From assembly GCF_013425525.1 (NCBI RefSeq), contig NZ_JACCKA010000017.1:57261-121260 (forward strand): DNA of 64,000 nucleotides, given 5' to 3'. The notes beneath the pieces are model-generated. The model was not told the origin of the DNA. It worked only from the letters and a program-made list of their open reading frames with translations, and searched no databases. Origin of the DNA: Luteimonas salinisoli. GTDB taxonomy: Bacteria; Pseudomonadota; Gammaproteobacteria; Xanthomonadales; Xanthomonadaceae. The position numbers and the translations under genes are program-made. Positions 33,384 through 44,373 of this stretch are shown here, piece after piece (position 1 is the stretch's first letter; the number at the start of each line of letters is the position of its first letter).

Positions 33384-33491
33384 GTTGGGAGCGTGCCGGG
33401 CACGCGAAGCCGACGCGGCCGGCCCGGCCCGCGATCACCGCCTGCCACGCCGAAGCCTCCCGCGGCGTTCGCGGCCATGGAGCGCTCCTAC
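33384..33491 (-). repeat. 108-bp palindromic element, copy 4
   Basis: A complete but more diverged 108-bp unit in the same orientation as copy 3, starting GTTGGGAGCGTGCCGGGCAC and ending CGCTCCTAC. Together with the half copy and copy 3 it fills most of the 396-bp gap between the receptor and pncC. Confidence 0.85.
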
Positions 33492-33575
33492 GGGTCAGGC
33501 GTCCCAGCCCGGCGGGTTTCGCCGGATGGCGGGATCGGCTACAACGGGCCTTACCCCCCTTCGAACCCCAGCCGC

Positions 33576-34067
33576 ATGACCGTTCCCTCGGACGAAGAAC
33601 TCCACGCACTGGCCGCCCGGGTCGGCGAACGCCTGCGCGAAGCCCGGCACCGCCTGGTCACAGCCGAGAGCTGCACCGGCGGCTGGATCGCCAAGACCGT
33701 CACCGACCTGCCCGGCAGCTCGGACTGGTTCGACTGCGGCATGGTGGCGTACAGCTACGAGGCCAAGCAGGCGATGCTTGGGGTCAATCCCCATACTCTC
33801 GAGCAGGAGGGGGCGGTCAGCCGCGAGACCGTGGTTGAGATGGTGTCCGGAGCGCTGGTGCATTCCGGCGCCAGCGTGGCGGTGGCGGTGACCGGGATCG
33901 CCGGCCCAGGCGGCGGCACCGAGGACAAGCCGGTCGGCACCGTGTGGATCGCCTGGAAGGGCAGGGGCGGCTACCCGCGCGCGGAACTCTTCCAGTTCGC
34001 AGGCAATCGCGAGGCGGTGCGCCGCCAGACCGTGGCCGCGGCGCTGCTGGGTCTGGACGCGCTGTGA
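33576..34067 (+). CDS. pncC: Nicotinamide-nucleotide amidohydrolase (CinA C-terminal family)
   Basis: 163 residues. PncC deamidates NMN to NaMN. The family signatures are RLVTAESCTGGWIAKTVTDLPGSSDWFDCGMVAYS (about 27-62), GAVSRETVVEMV and AVAVTGIAGPGGGTEDKPVGTVW. It is the stand-alone C-terminal domain. Upstream of the ATG the frame is open but consists of repeat sequence. In relatives this gene directly precedes lexA-recA; here ubiB lies between. Confidence 0.93.
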   Translation: MTVPSDEELHALAARVGERLREARHRLVTAESCTGGWIAKTVTDLPGSSDWFDCGMVAYSYEAKQAMLGVNPHTLEQEGAVSRETVVEMVSGALVHSGASVAVAVTGIAGPGGGTEDKPVGTVWIAWKGRGGYPRAELFQFAGNREAVRRQTVAAALLGLDAL

Positions 34068-34107
34068 ATTCGCCGGCACGCGGCGACCGCGCGCGGGGGA
34101 CGAGCTG

Positions 34108-35793
34108 ATGTGGGAGACGCTGGGCACGGTGCGCGACCTGGGGCGGCTGCAGGAGATCGCCTCGGTGCTCATCCGCTACGGCTTCGGCGACGTGGTCAGG
34201 CGCATCGGCATGGCCGGCGCCCTGGAGCGCGCCGGGCGCCTGCTGCACTGGCACCACGCCGAGGAGAGGGCGCGGATGGAGTCTCCGGCGCGGCTGCGGC
34301 ACGCGCTGGAGGAGCTCGGGCCGACCTTCGTCAAGCTCGGCCAGGTGCTCGCCACCCGTGTCGACCTGTTGCCGCCGGAGTGGATCGCCGAGCTGGGCGG
34401 GCTGCAGAACGCGGTGCCGGCGCTGCCCTGGGAACGGATCCGTCCGCAGTTGCTCGAGGACCTGGGCCGCGATCCCGAGGAACTGTTCCTCCGCCTCGAG
34501 CGCGAGCCGCTGGCGGCCGCCTCGCTGGCGCAGGCGCACCGCGCCTGGCTGCCCGACGGCACCGCTGTGGTGCTGAAAGTGCGGCGGCCCGGCATCCGCG
34601 AGGTGATCGAGGCCGACCTGCGGCTGCTGGCGCGGCTGGCGGAGATCGTCGAGGTGCAGGCGCCGGACCTGCAGCGCTACCGGCCCAGGGAAATCGTGCA
34701 GCAGTTCGCCGCGTCGCTGCGGCGCGAACTGGACTTCGCCGCCGAGTGCCGCAACGCCGAGCGCATCGCCGCCAACTTCGCCGGCTTCGACGGCATCCTG
34801 ATCCCGCGCGTGCACTGGCAGTGGACCTGCGAGCGGCTCAACGTGCAGGACCACGTCGACGGGATCCCCGGCGGCGATCTGGCCGCGGTCGACGCTGCCG
34901 GGCTGGACCGTCGCGCGCTGGCGCGCACCGGAGCCGCCATCGTGCTGAAGATGGTGCTCGAGGACGGCTGGTTCCACGCCGATCCCCATCCCGGCAACAT
35001 CTTCTACCTCGCCGACGGCCGCATCGCGGTCATCGACTTCGGCATGGTCGGGCGCATCTCCGGGCAGCGCCGCATGCAGGTGGCGCAACTGCTGCACGGC
35101 CTCGTGGCGCAGGAGGCCGAGGCGGTGAGCGACATCCTGCTGGAGTGGACCGACGGCGGCGTCGACGTCGACGAAGGGCGGCTGCAGTCCGATACCGAAC
35201 TGTTCGCCGAACAGTACCGCGGCGTACCGCTCAAGGACCTGCGGATGGGCGCGATGCTCATCGAGATCACCGCCATCCTGCGCCGCCACCGGCTCAGCCT
35301 GCCGCCGGACCTGGCATTGATGATCAAGGCCTTCCTGACCCTGGAGGGCCTGGGACGCCAGCTCGACCCGGACTTCGACATGGCGGGCGAGGCGCGCCCG
35401 TACGTCGAGCAGGCCATGCTGCAGCGCTACTCGCCACAGACGCTGGCGCGCAGGGGAAGGCGCAGCGTGGCAGGGCTGGTCGACCTGCTCGCCGACCTGC
35501 CGCGCGACCTGCGCCGGCTGCTGCAGGCCGCGCGTCGCGGCCGCATGCGCGCGCAGATCGAGGTGCCGACCCTGGACGCGTTCGGCGACCGCATCGACCG
35601 CGCCGCCAACCGCATGACCATGGGGATCGTCACGGCGGCGCTGATCATCGGCTCCTCGATCGTCATGAACAGCGTCGGCGGGGGCATGCCGAACCGCTGG
35701 CTGATGGCGCTGGGCGTGCTCGGCTTCGTCGGCGCCGCGCTGGCGGGGGTGTGGATCCTGTTCTCGATCTGGCGCAGCGGCCGCCGGCGTTGA
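34108..35793 (+). CDS. ubiB: UbiB/ABC1-family protein kinase-like protein
   Basis: 561 residues. The protein-kinase-like UbiB family supports ubiquinone biosynthesis by ATPase activity linked to COQ lipid handling. It has the KxGQ motif KLGQ (76-79) in TFVKLGQVLATRVDLLP, an Ala-rich nucleotide loop (EPLAAASLAQAH), VKVRRPG, and the catalytic loop/metal motif FHADPHPGN followed by VIDFGMVG. Two C-terminal membrane helices lie at about 510-555. The sequence is closer to the UbiB-like proteins outside ubi operons, so a direct role in ubiquinone synthesis is inferred. Confidence 0.85.
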   Translation: MWETLGTVRDLGRLQEIASVLIRYGFGDVVRRIGMAGALERAGRLLHWHHAEERARMESPARLRHALEELGPTFVKLGQVLATRVDLLPPEWIAELGGLQNAVPALPWERIRPQLLEDLGRDPEELFLRLEREPLAAASLAQAHRAWLPDGTAVVLKVRRPGIREVIEADLRLLARLAEIVEVQAPDLQRYRPREIVQQFAASLRRELDFAAECRNAERIAANFAGFDGILIPRVHWQWTCERLNVQDHVDGIPGGDLAAVDAAGLDRRALARTGAAIVLKMVLEDGWFHADPHPGNIFYLADGRIAVIDFGMVGRISGQRRMQVAQLLHGLVAQEAEAVSDILLEWTDGGVDVDEGRLQSDTELFAEQYRGVPLKDLRMGAMLIEITAILRRHRLSLPPDLALMIKAFLTLEGLGRQLDPDFDMAGEARPYVEQAMLQRYSPQTLARRGRRSVAGLVDLLADLPRDLRRLLQAARRGRMRAQIEVPTLDAFGDRIDRAANRMTMGIVTAALIIGSSIVMNSVGGGMPNRWLMALGVLGFVGAALAGVWILFSIWRSGRRR

Positions 35794-35805
35794 CCTCCTC
35801 GGCGG

Positions 35806-35824
35806 TTAGTAGTATTACTACTAA
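35806..35824 (+). promoter_or_regulatory. LexA box (SOS operator) of lexA
   Basis: TTAGTAGTATTACTACTAA, a 19-bp palindrome with 9-bp arms (TTAGTAGTA / TACTACTAA) around one base, matching the LexA box reported for xanthomonads. It ends 2 bases before the lexA ATG, so the repressor must cover the transcription start and translation start. A TAGTAT -10-like motif lies inside it (35810-35815). Confidence 0.92.
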
Positions 35825-35826
35825 CC

Positions 35827-36474
35827 ATGAAGCTCACCGCCACCCAGCAGGCCGTGCTCGCCCTGATCGCCGAGCGCATCGAGGCCGAGGGCATGCCGCC
35901 CTCGCAGGCCGAGATCGCGCGCGCCTTCGGCTTCGCCGGCGTCCGCGCCGCGCAATACCACCTCGAGGCGCTGGAGGCGGCGGGCGCGATCGAGCGCCTC
36001 CCCGGCCGCGCCCGCGGGATCCGCCTGCTGGTCGCCCCCGAGACGCCGCAGCGGCAACTGCCGCTGCACGAAGCCGGCGCCGAGGACACCGCGCTGCGGC
36101 TGCCAGTGCTGGGCCGCGTGGCCGCCGGTGCGCCGATCGGCGCCGACGTCGGCTCCGAGGACTACGTGGTCCTGGACCGCGTGCTGTTTTCGCCGGCGCC
36201 CGACTACCTGCTCAAGGTCAAGGGCGATTCGATGCGCGACGAGGGCATCTTCGACGGCGACCTGATCGGCGTGCACCGCACCTCCGATGCGCGCTCCGGG
36301 CAGATCGTCGTTGCCCGGATCGACGAGGAGATCACCGTCAAGCTGCTCAGGCTCGGCCGCGACCGCATCCGCCTGCTGCCGCGCAATCCCGACTACGCGC
36401 CGATCGAGGTGCTGCCGGACCAGGACTTCGCCATCGAGGGCCTGTACTGCGGCCTGGTGCGGCCGAACCGGTGA
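35827..36474 (+). CDS. lexA: SOS regulatory repressor/protease LexA
   Basis: 215 residues. LexA represses SOS genes and cleaves itself when RecA is activated. The winged helix is at residues 1-65 (SQAEIARAFGFAGVRAAQYHLEALEAAGAIER); the self-cleavage bond is A100-G101 (VAAG); the Ser-Lys dyad is S135 (KGDSM) and K172 (ITVKLL). The gene is autoregulated through the box that abuts its ATG. recA follows after 204 bp in which I see no second box. Confidence 0.97.
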   Translation: MKLTATQQAVLALIAERIEAEGMPPSQAEIARAFGFAGVRAAQYHLEALEAAGAIERLPGRARGIRLLVAPETPQRQLPLHEAGAEDTALRLPVLGRVAAGAPIGADVGSEDYVVLDRVLFSPAPDYLLKVKGDSMRDEGIFDGDLIGVHRTSDARSGQIVVARIDEEITVKLLRLGRDRIRLLPRNPDYAPIEVLPDQDFAIEGLYCGLVRPNR

Positions 36475-36678
36475 CCGACGTGGCCCGCCGCCGCCGGGAT
36501 GCCGCCTGCAGGGCGCTGCGCGCGGCGTTTTCCGACAGGCGGCCGCGGTATTCCCGGCTTGGCCGGGCCGCCGGGGTCGGCACAATGAACCCTGCCTCCG
36601 CGGCCGTCGCAGCCCGTGCGATCCGCCGCCACTAGATTGCCAGTCAACCCGAACAGACAACCCGCGAGGACCACCACG

Positions 36679-37719
<1,041 letters not shown>

Positions 37720-37768
37720 TCTCGAGCCCGGCCCCGTCACGCGGTGCCGGGCTGGTAGTGCCGGCACC

Positions 37769-38260
37769 ATGCGCGACTCTCCACGACGCCGACGCAAGCG
37801 GCCCGAGCCCACCCCCGCGCAGCGCGCGTTGGGGCTGCTGGTGCGGCGCGAACATTCGCGCCGCGAACTGGAGCGCAAGCTGGCGGCCCGCGGCGTCGAA
37901 CCGGAGGAAGCGACCCGCGCAGTCGCGCGCATGGCTGCCGAGGGCTGGCAGGACGACACCCGCTTCGCCGCCAGCCTGGCGCGCTCCCGCGCCGTTGCGG
38001 GGTACGGTCCGCTGCGGATCCGGGTCGAGCTGGACTCCCACGGCCTGGACGCCGGCGTGGTCGAGGCCGCGTTCGCCGCCCTGGCCGAGGACGGCGAGGA
38101 CGACTGGGATGCGCGCGCCCGCGAGCTGGTCGAGCGCCGTTTCGGCGACTTCGGCCCGGAGGATTTCGGACGCCGGCGCAAGGCCGCCGAGTTCCTGATC
38201 CGGCGCGGCTTCGGGGTCGGCAGCGCGCGCCGGGCAAGCGGATTCGACCCCGAGGACTGA
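37769..38260 (+). CDS. recX: Regulatory protein RecX
   Basis: 163 residues. RecX caps or disassembles RecA filaments. It is composed of repeated three-helix modules: [56 protein letters not shown] and [16 protein letters not shown] are the typical first two. It lies 49 bases downstream of recA, its usual place. Confidence 0.94.
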   Translation: MRDSPRRRRKRPEPTPAQRALGLLVRREHSRRELERKLAARGVEPEEATRAVARMAAEGWQDDTRFAASLARSRAVAGYGPLRIRVELDSHGLDAGVVEAAFAALAEDGEDDWDARARELVERRFGDFGPEDFGRRRKAAEFLIRRGFGVGSARRASGFDPED

Positions 38261-38419
38261 ACGCAGCTTCAGCGGGACGGGCGGGGCGCCGCCTCCGGGA
38301 CAGCCAACCGGGCGGCCGTCCTGCTACCCTTGCGGGATCGGGTTGTCAGCTCCACGTCGTGGCCGCATCTGGCGGTCGGGCGCCGGACCGGCGCCCTTCA
38401 CGCATTCCCACGCCCGACG

Positions 38420-41050
38420 ATGAAGACCACTTCCGAGATCCGCCGCGAGTTCCTCGACTTCTTCCGCGGCAAGTCCCACACCATCGTGCCCTCTGCGTCG
38501 CTGGTCCCCGGCAACGACCCGACCCTGCTGTTCACCAATTCCGGCATGGTGCAGTTCAAGGACGTGTTCCTGGGCGCCGAGAAGCGCAGCTACGTGCGCG
38601 CTGTCGACGTGCAGCGCTGCCTGCGCGCGGGCGGCAAGCACAACGACCTCGACTCGGTCGGCTATACCGCGCGCCACCACACCTTCTTCGAGATGCTCGG
38701 CAACTGGTCGTTCGGCGACTACTTCAAGAAGGAGGCGATCGCCTGGTCCTGGGAGCTGCTGACCGAGGTCTGGAAGCTGCCGGCCGAGCGCCTGCTGGTG
38801 ACGATCTACGAGACCGACGACGAGGCCTACGGCATCTGGCGCGACGACATCGGCCTGCCGCCTGAGCGCATCATCCGCATCGGCGACAACAAGGGCGCGC
38901 CCTACGCCTCGGACAACTTCTGGCAGATGGCCGACACCGGCCCCTGCGGTCCGTGCACCGAGATCTTCTACGACCACGGCCCGCATATTCCCGGCGGCCC
39001 GCCCGGCTCGCCCGAAGAGGACGGCGACCGCTTCATCGAGATCTGGAACCTGGTGTTCATGCAGTTCGACCGCCAGCCCGACGGCGCCCTGCTACCGCTG
39101 CCGGCGCCCTGCGTGGACACCGGCATGGGCCTGGAGCGCCTGGCCGCGGTGCTGCAGGGCGTGCACAGCAACTACGAGATCGACCTGTTCCAGGCGCTGA
39201 TCCGCCGCGCCGGCGAGCTCACAGGCACCGCCGACCTGGGCAACAAGTCGCTGCGGGTGATCGCCGACCACATCCGCGCCTGCAGTTTCCTCATCGTCGA
39301 CGGCGTGCTGCCCTCCAACGAGGGTCGCGGCTACGTCCTGCGGCGGATCATCCGCCGCGCGCTGCGCCACGGCTGGATGCTGGGCGTGCGCGAGCCGTTC
39401 TTCCACCGCATGGTCGAGGCCGTGGACACACTGATGGGCGAGGCCTACCCCGAGCTGCGCGCGGCCCGCGAACTGGTCGAGCGCGCGCTCCGGGCGGAGG
39501 AGGAGCGCTTCGCCGAGACCCTCGACTCGGGCATGCGCATCTTCGACGACATCGCTGCGCGCAGCGGCGCCACCATTCCGGGCGAGGACGCCTTCCGGCT
39601 CTACGACACCTACGGCTTTCCTCTCGACCTCACCGCCGACATCGCCCGCGAGCGCGGCCTGGACGTGGACGTGGCCGGCTTCGACGCGGCGATGGCGCGC
39701 CAGCGCGAGACCGCCCGCGCCGCCGGCAAGTTCTCCTCGGCCGCGGGCCTGCCCGCAGACCTGGTGGCCAGGTTGCAGCCCACGCAGTTCCTCGGCTACG
39801 ACCAGCTGCGGTCCGGTGGCCTGGAGGTGGTGGCGCTGCTGCGCGACGGCCGTCCGGTCGAGACGATCGCCGCCGGCGAGCAGGCCGTGGTGGTGCTGGA
39901 CCGTACGCCGTTCTACGCCGAATCCGGCGGCCAGGTCGGCGACGTCGGCGAGCTCGACGAGCAGGGCGTGCGTTTCCGGGTCGAAGACACCCAGAAGTTC
40001 GCCGGCCAGTTCCACGGTCATCTCGGTCGGCTCGAGACCGGGGCGCTGCGCGTCGGCGATCGCGTGCTCGGATCGGTCGACGAGGCCCGCCGCGGGCGCA
40101 CGGTGCTCAACCACAGCGCCACCCACTTGCTCCACGGCGCGCTGCGCGGGCTGCTCGGCAGCCACGTCGCCCAGAAGGGATCGCTGGTGGCGCCGGACCG
40201 GCTGCGCTTCGATTTCTCGCATTTCGAGCCGGTCGACGCCGGGCGGATCGCCGAGATCGAACGCCTGGTGAACGCCCAGGTGCGCGCCGACCACCCGGTC
40301 GAGATCCGCGAGATGGACATGCAGCAGGCCCTGGATGCCGGTGCGATCGCCCTGTTCGGCGAGAAGTACGGCGAGCGCGTGCGCGTGGTCAGGATGGGCG
40401 AATCGGTGGAGCTCTGCGGGGGTACCCATGTCGGCCGGACGGGCGAGATCGGGCTGTTCCGGCTGGTCTCGGAGAGCGGGGTGTCCGCCGGCGTGCGCCG
40501 GGTGGAAGCGCTGACCGGCCAGGCCGCGCTCGACCACGTCGCCTCCGAGCAGCGGCAGCTGCAGCAGGCCGCCAGCCTGCTCGGCGGCACCACCGCCGAG
40601 GTCGCCGACAAGCTGCGCAGCCTGCTGGAACGCCAGAAGCGCCTCGAGCGAGAACTCGAGGCGCTCAAGGCCAAGGCCGCCAGCGGCGCCACCGCCGACC
40701 TGGCCGGATCCGCGGTCGAGGTCCACGGGGTTCGCGTCCTGGCGGCACGGCTCGAGGGCTTCGACGCGAAGGCCCTGCGCGAAGCGACCGATCGCCTCCG
40801 GCAGCAGCTGGGCGACGCCGTGGTCGTGCTGGCGGGTGCCAGCGACGGCAGGGCGGCGCTCGTCGCCGGGGTCAGCGGCGCGGCCGCCGGCAGGATCCGC
40901 GCGGGGGAACTCATGTCCCATATCGCCGGTCAGATCGGCGGCAAGGGCGGCGGCAGGCCCGACCTGGCCCAGGGCGGAGGCGACGACGGCCCTGCACTGG
41001 CACAAGCGTTGCAGGGAGTGGAGGCGTGGGTCTCCACGCGACTTTCATGA
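38420..41050 (+). CDS. alaS: Alanine--tRNA ligase
   Basis: 876 residues. Class II catalytic domain at residues 1-250 ([60 protein letters not shown]), followed by the tRNA-recognition domain, the editing domain with [11 protein letters not shown] and the [13 protein letters not shown] zinc motif, and the C-terminal DHHA1-type C-Ala domain. ATG 38420 is the family start. recX lies 159 bp upstream and csrA downstream. Confidence 0.98.
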   Translation: MKTTSEIRREFLDFFRGKSHTIVPSASLVPGNDPTLLFTNSGMVQFKDVFLGAEKRSYVRAVDVQRCLRAGGKHNDLDSVGYTARHHTFFEMLGNWSFGDYFKKEAIAWSWELLTEVWKLPAERLLVTIYETDDEAYGIWRDDIGLPPERIIRIGDNKGAPYASDNFWQMADTGPCGPCTEIFYDHGPHIPGGPPGSPEEDGDRFIEIWNLVFMQFDRQPDGALLPLPAPCVDTGMGLERLAAVLQGVHSNYEIDLFQALIRRAGELTGTADLGNKSLRVIADHIRACSFLIVDGVLPSNEGRGYVLRRIIRRALRHGWMLGVREPFFHRMVEAVDTLMGEAYPELRAARELVERALRAEEERFAETLDSGMRIFDDIAARSGATIPGEDAFRLYDTYGFPLDLTADIARERGLDVDVAGFDAAMARQRETARAAGKFSSAAGLPADLVARLQPTQFLGYDQLRSGGLEVVALLRDGRPVETIAAGEQAVVVLDRTPFYAESGGQVGDVGELDEQGVRFRVEDTQKFAGQFHGHLGRLETGALRVGDRVLGSVDEARRGRTVLNHSATHLLHGALRGLLGSHVAQKGSLVAPDRLRFDFSHFEPVDAGRIAEIERLVNAQVRADHPVEIREMDMQQALDAGAIALFGEKYGERVRVVRMGESVELCGGTHVGRTGEIGLFRLVSESGVSAGVRRVEALTGQAALDHVASEQRQLQQAASLLGGTTAEVADKLRSLLERQKRLERELEALKAKAASGATADLAGSAVEVHGVRVLAARLEGFDAKALREATDRLRQQLGDAVVVLAGASDGRAALVAGVSGAAAGRIRAGELMSHIAGQIGGKGGGRPDLAQGGGDDGPALAQALQGVEAWVSTRLS

Positions 41051-41094
41051 CTGCAGCGTGACTTTTCACCTACTCGCGCGCGACCGGCGGCCGC

Positions 41095-41100
41095 TATCAT
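41095..41100 (+). promoter_or_regulatory. Putative -10 element (TATCAT) of csrA
   Basis: TATCAT lies 100 bases before the csrA ATG in the 150-bp alaS-csrA gap. No clear -35. Confidence 0.4.
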
Positions 41101-41200
41101 GGTCGTTTGTCGTTATTGGTTCCCAAGAGCGCGGCGGAGGCCATCTCGACGGCTTCCGCCCGCCGCTGGCGGATGCCCCGCCGGTTCATGGAGAGTTCTC

Positions 41201-41407
41201 ATGTTGATTTTGACTCGACGCGTCGGAGAGACCCTGATGATCGGCGACTCCGTCACGGTCACCGTGCTGGGCGTCAAGGGGAACCAGGTCCGTATCGGTA
41301 TCACTGCGCCGAAGGACGTGGCGGTTCACCGAGAGGAGATCTACCAGCGCATCCACCGCGGTGAGGGCACCGAGCCCCCCTCCGGGGGCAGTGGAACGGA
41401 CGGTTGA
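41201..41407 (+). CDS. csrA: Carbon storage regulator CsrA (RsmA)
   Basis: 68 residues. A small dimeric RNA-binding protein that blocks ribosome access at GGA-bearing leaders. [51 protein letters not shown] is the conserved core, with the key R44-region (VHREE) intact; the tail is Gly/Ser-rich. GGAGAG lies 6 bases upstream of the ATG and is itself a potential CsrA-binding GGA. Confidence 0.98.
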   Translation: MLILTRRVGETLMIGDSVTVTVLGVKGNQVRIGITAPKDVAVHREEIYQRIHRGEGTEPPSGGSGTDG

Positions 41408-41411
41408 GGGT

Positions 41412-41440
41412 TTGCCGCGTTCGCGGCGAGCCGGTATCCT
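41412..41440 (+). promoter_or_regulatory. Promoter of tRNA-Ser
   Basis: TTGCCG (41412-41417), 17-base spacer, TATCCT (41435-41440), 43 bases before the mature tRNA 5' end. Good spacing and a sensible place. Confidence 0.55.
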
Positions 41441-41482
41441 GCGCTGGCGTTCGCGCCAGCGCGCGACCGCGGCGCTGCCAAC

Positions 41483-41575
41483 GGAGAGTTGCCCGAGTGG
41501 CTGAAGGGGCTCCCCTGCTAAGGGAGTATGGGGCTTAAAACTCCATCGAGGGTTCGAATCCCTCACTCTCCGCCA
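41483..41575 (+). tRNA. tRNA-Ser (anticodon GCU)
   Basis: A 93-nt tRNA with a long variable arm. Acceptor GGAGAGT pairs with ACTCTCC; the anticodon stem CTCCC/GGGAG encloses CTGCTAA giving GCT (reads AGC/AGU); the T-arm has GTTCGAATC; CCA is encoded. It lies 75 bases after csrA, a common gammaproteobacterial linkage. Confidence 0.97.
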
Positions 41576-41644
41576 TCCCCTCCGGGGATGGCTCCGAGTT
41601 CACGATTTCCGGCCCGGCGCAGCGCGCCGGATGTTCGCGCGGAA

Positions 41645-41674
41645 TTGACGAACCGCGGGAGCGCCGGTCATAAT
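41645..41674 (+). promoter_or_regulatory. Promoter of tRNA-Arg
   Basis: TTGACG (41645-41650), 18-base spacer, CATAAT (41669-41674), 11 bases before the mature tRNA-Arg 5' end. This is one of the best sigma-70-like promoters in the window. Confidence 0.65.
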
Positions 41675-41685
41675 TTCCGTTCTGC

Positions 41686-41762
41686 GCGCCCGTAGCTCAG
41701 TTGGATAGAGCACCAGGCTACGAACTTGGGGGTCGGAGGTTCGAATCCTTCCGGGCGCGCCA
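41686..41762 (+). tRNA. tRNA-Arg (anticodon ACG)
   Basis: A 77-nt cloverleaf. Acceptor GCGCCCG/CGGGCGC; D-stem GCTC/GAGC; anticodon stem CCAGG/CTTGG around CTACGAA giving ACG (A34 expected to be inosine); T-loop TTCGAAT; CCA is encoded. Confidence 0.97.
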
Positions 41763-41771
41763 TTCATGATC

Positions 41772-41806
41772 GAGGGCCGATGGGCAACCATCGGCCCTCT
41801 TTTTTT
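41772..41806 (+). terminator. Rho-independent terminator after tRNA-Arg
   Basis: A perfect 12-bp stem (GAGGGCCGATGG / CCATCGGCCCTC), GCAA tetraloop and seven T residues (41800-41806). A textbook terminator. Confidence 0.95.
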
Positions 41807-41883
41807 GGTCTGCGCCGACCATGTCGGCCGCGCCGTGGGTGGAGCGGTGGCTCGTCCCCGCCGTGCGGGAGTATCGTTGCGCC

Positions 41884-42708
41884 ATGCACGCACTCGTCCC
41901 GCTGCTCTCCGAGTCCGACCTGCACGATCTGCGCCGGGCGCGGGGCATGCTGGAGAGCCCGGGCCTGGCCGCACAGCTGGCCAATGCGGTCGGGGCGCCG
42001 ATGGAGTACGTCTTCGCCCGGCGGCTGCCGGCCCCCGTCACCCGGCTGATCAACAGCACCACCCGCAAGGCGCTGGAGCAGTCGTTGCGGCTCGCCACGG
42101 CCACCCTGGACGCGGATGCGCGCAACCAGCCGGCGCGCAGCGGCGTCCACGCGGCGGCCGTGGCGACGACCGGCGCGCTGGGCGGCGCCTTCGGACTGTT
42201 CGGCCTGGTGCTGGAGCTGCCCGTCACCACCACGGTGATCCTGCGCTCGATCGCCGACATCGCCCGCAGCGAAGGGGAGGATCTCGCCGATCCGGGCGCC
42301 ACCCTGGCCTGCTTCGAGGTGCTCACCATGGGCGGGCGCAGCCCTCGCGACGACGGCGCCGAATCCGGCTATTTCGCCGCGCGTGCGGTGCTGGCGCAGC
42401 AGGTGGCGGCGGCCGCGGAGTACATCGCCGCGCACGGGCTGGTGAGCAACGGCGCGCCGGCGATCGTGCAACTGCTGGCGGCGATCGCTTCGCGGTTCTC
42501 CATCAACGTCACCAAGAAGGTCGCGGTACAGAGCGTGCCGGTGATCGGCGCGGTCAGCGGCGCGACGCTCAATACGCTGTTCATGCGGCATTTCCAGCGC
42601 ATGGCGCGCGGCCATTTCACCGTACGGCGGCTGGAGCGCCGGGTCGGCGCGGCCGCGGTACGCGAAGCCTATCTCGCGCTGGAGCCGGAGGACGCCGCGG
42701 CCGCCTGA
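41884..42708 (+). CDS. EcsC-family protein
   Basis: 274 residues. LLSESDLHDLRRARGMLESPGLAAQLANAVGAPMEYVFARRLP and the Ala/Gly-rich hydrophobic core VATTGALGGAFGLFGLVLELPVTTTVILRSIADIARSEGEDL match EcsC-type proteins, as do the later FSINVTKKVAVQSVPVIGAVSGATLNTLFMRHFQRMARGHF. Function is unsettled (in Bacillus, EcsC is encoded with an ABC transporter that affects secretion). ATG 41884 fits the family; ATG 41821 would add 21 atypical residues. Its 3' end overlaps the convergent hydrolase gene by 40 bp. Confidence 0.82.
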   Translation: MHALVPLLSESDLHDLRRARGMLESPGLAAQLANAVGAPMEYVFARRLPAPVTRLINSTTRKALEQSLRLATATLDADARNQPARSGVHAAAVATTGALGGAFGLFGLVLELPVTTTVILRSIADIARSEGEDLADPGATLACFEVLTMGGRSPRDDGAESGYFAARAVLAQQVAAAAEYIAAHGLVSNGAPAIVQLLAAIASRFSINVTKKVAVQSVPVIGAVSGATLNTLFMRHFQRMARGHFTVRRLERRVGAAAVREAYLALEPEDAAAA

Positions 42709-43561
42709 AGCGCGCCGTCGCGTCCGGCCTCGTCCAGCAGCGCCTCCGCTAGCGCTTCCGGCTGTCGCATCCAGGAGAAGTGGTCGGCGGGAACTCCCAG
42801 CGCTTCCGCGCCGAGCGTGGTCGGCGCGGTCCCGGGAGCGCCGAGTTTCGAGAGCAGGAACCGCAACGACGACGCCGGCGCCAGCCAGTCGTCGCGCAGT
42901 AGCACCGCATCGACCGGGGCGGTCACCTTGGCGAGCGCGGCCTCGAGGTCGGCGTCCAGGCCGGCGGCGGCGTAGCGTCCCGCCAGTCCTGTACGGGCCC
43001 AGTCGCGGATCAGGCTGCGCGCCTCGGTGCCGCCGAAGCCGATGGCGCGGCCGGGCAGGGCGCCGCGGCGGAACGCGAGCCATGGCAGGAAGCGGTAGGC
43101 CAGCGGCAGCAACAGCCGCCGCGGCGCCGGGAACGCGCGCCAGTACGGCGCCCCGCTGGCGACCAGCCAGATCCGTTGTGCGCTCTCCGGCGACAGCGCC
43201 AGCCGGCAGCACGCGAGCTGCCCCCCCAGGCTGTGGCCGCCGATCAGGCGCGTCGCCGCCGGCAGGTCCGCGCTGATCGCTGCCTCGCTCGCGGGAAGGT
43301 CGAGGGTGAGCAGTTCACGGTAGCCCCAGTCGCGATCGCGCGAGGCGCGCAGGTCGCTGCTGCCATGGCCTCGCCATTCGTGCACGTACACGGCCACGCC
43401 CTCAAGCGCCAGCGCGTCGGCGAAGGGGAGATAGTGCTTCGCGGCCACGCCCAGCGCCGGCAGCCACAGCAGCATCGCGCGTGGCTGCGGCGGGATCCGT
43501 CCCGCCAGCGACCAGCGGTGGCCATCCGGCCCCCGCACCGCGAGCTCGCGGCCGGCAACCG

Positions 43562-43565
<4 letters not shown>
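42669..43565 (-). CDS. Alpha/beta hydrolase
   Basis: 298 residues. An alpha/beta-hydrolase fold with LLWLPALGVAAKHYLPFADALALEGVAVYVHEWRGHGSS, nucleophile elbow GGHSLGGQLA and a late DHFSW that supplies the catalytic His. The acid is probably in APVDAVLLRDDWLAP. The GTG start at 43565 overlaps the thiD stop (GTGA). The family includes esterases and lipase-like proteins; the substrate is unknown. It is the last gene of the xre-sulP-thiD operon. Confidence 0.85.
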
Positions 43566-44368
<803 letters not shown>

Positions 44369-44373
44369 GCGCG

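Noticed and set aside
36471..36635. 54-codon GTG frame overlapping the lexA stop (GTGA)
   Set aside because: Arg/Ala-rich, no domain, no support beyond the overlap; the region more likely holds the recA promoter.
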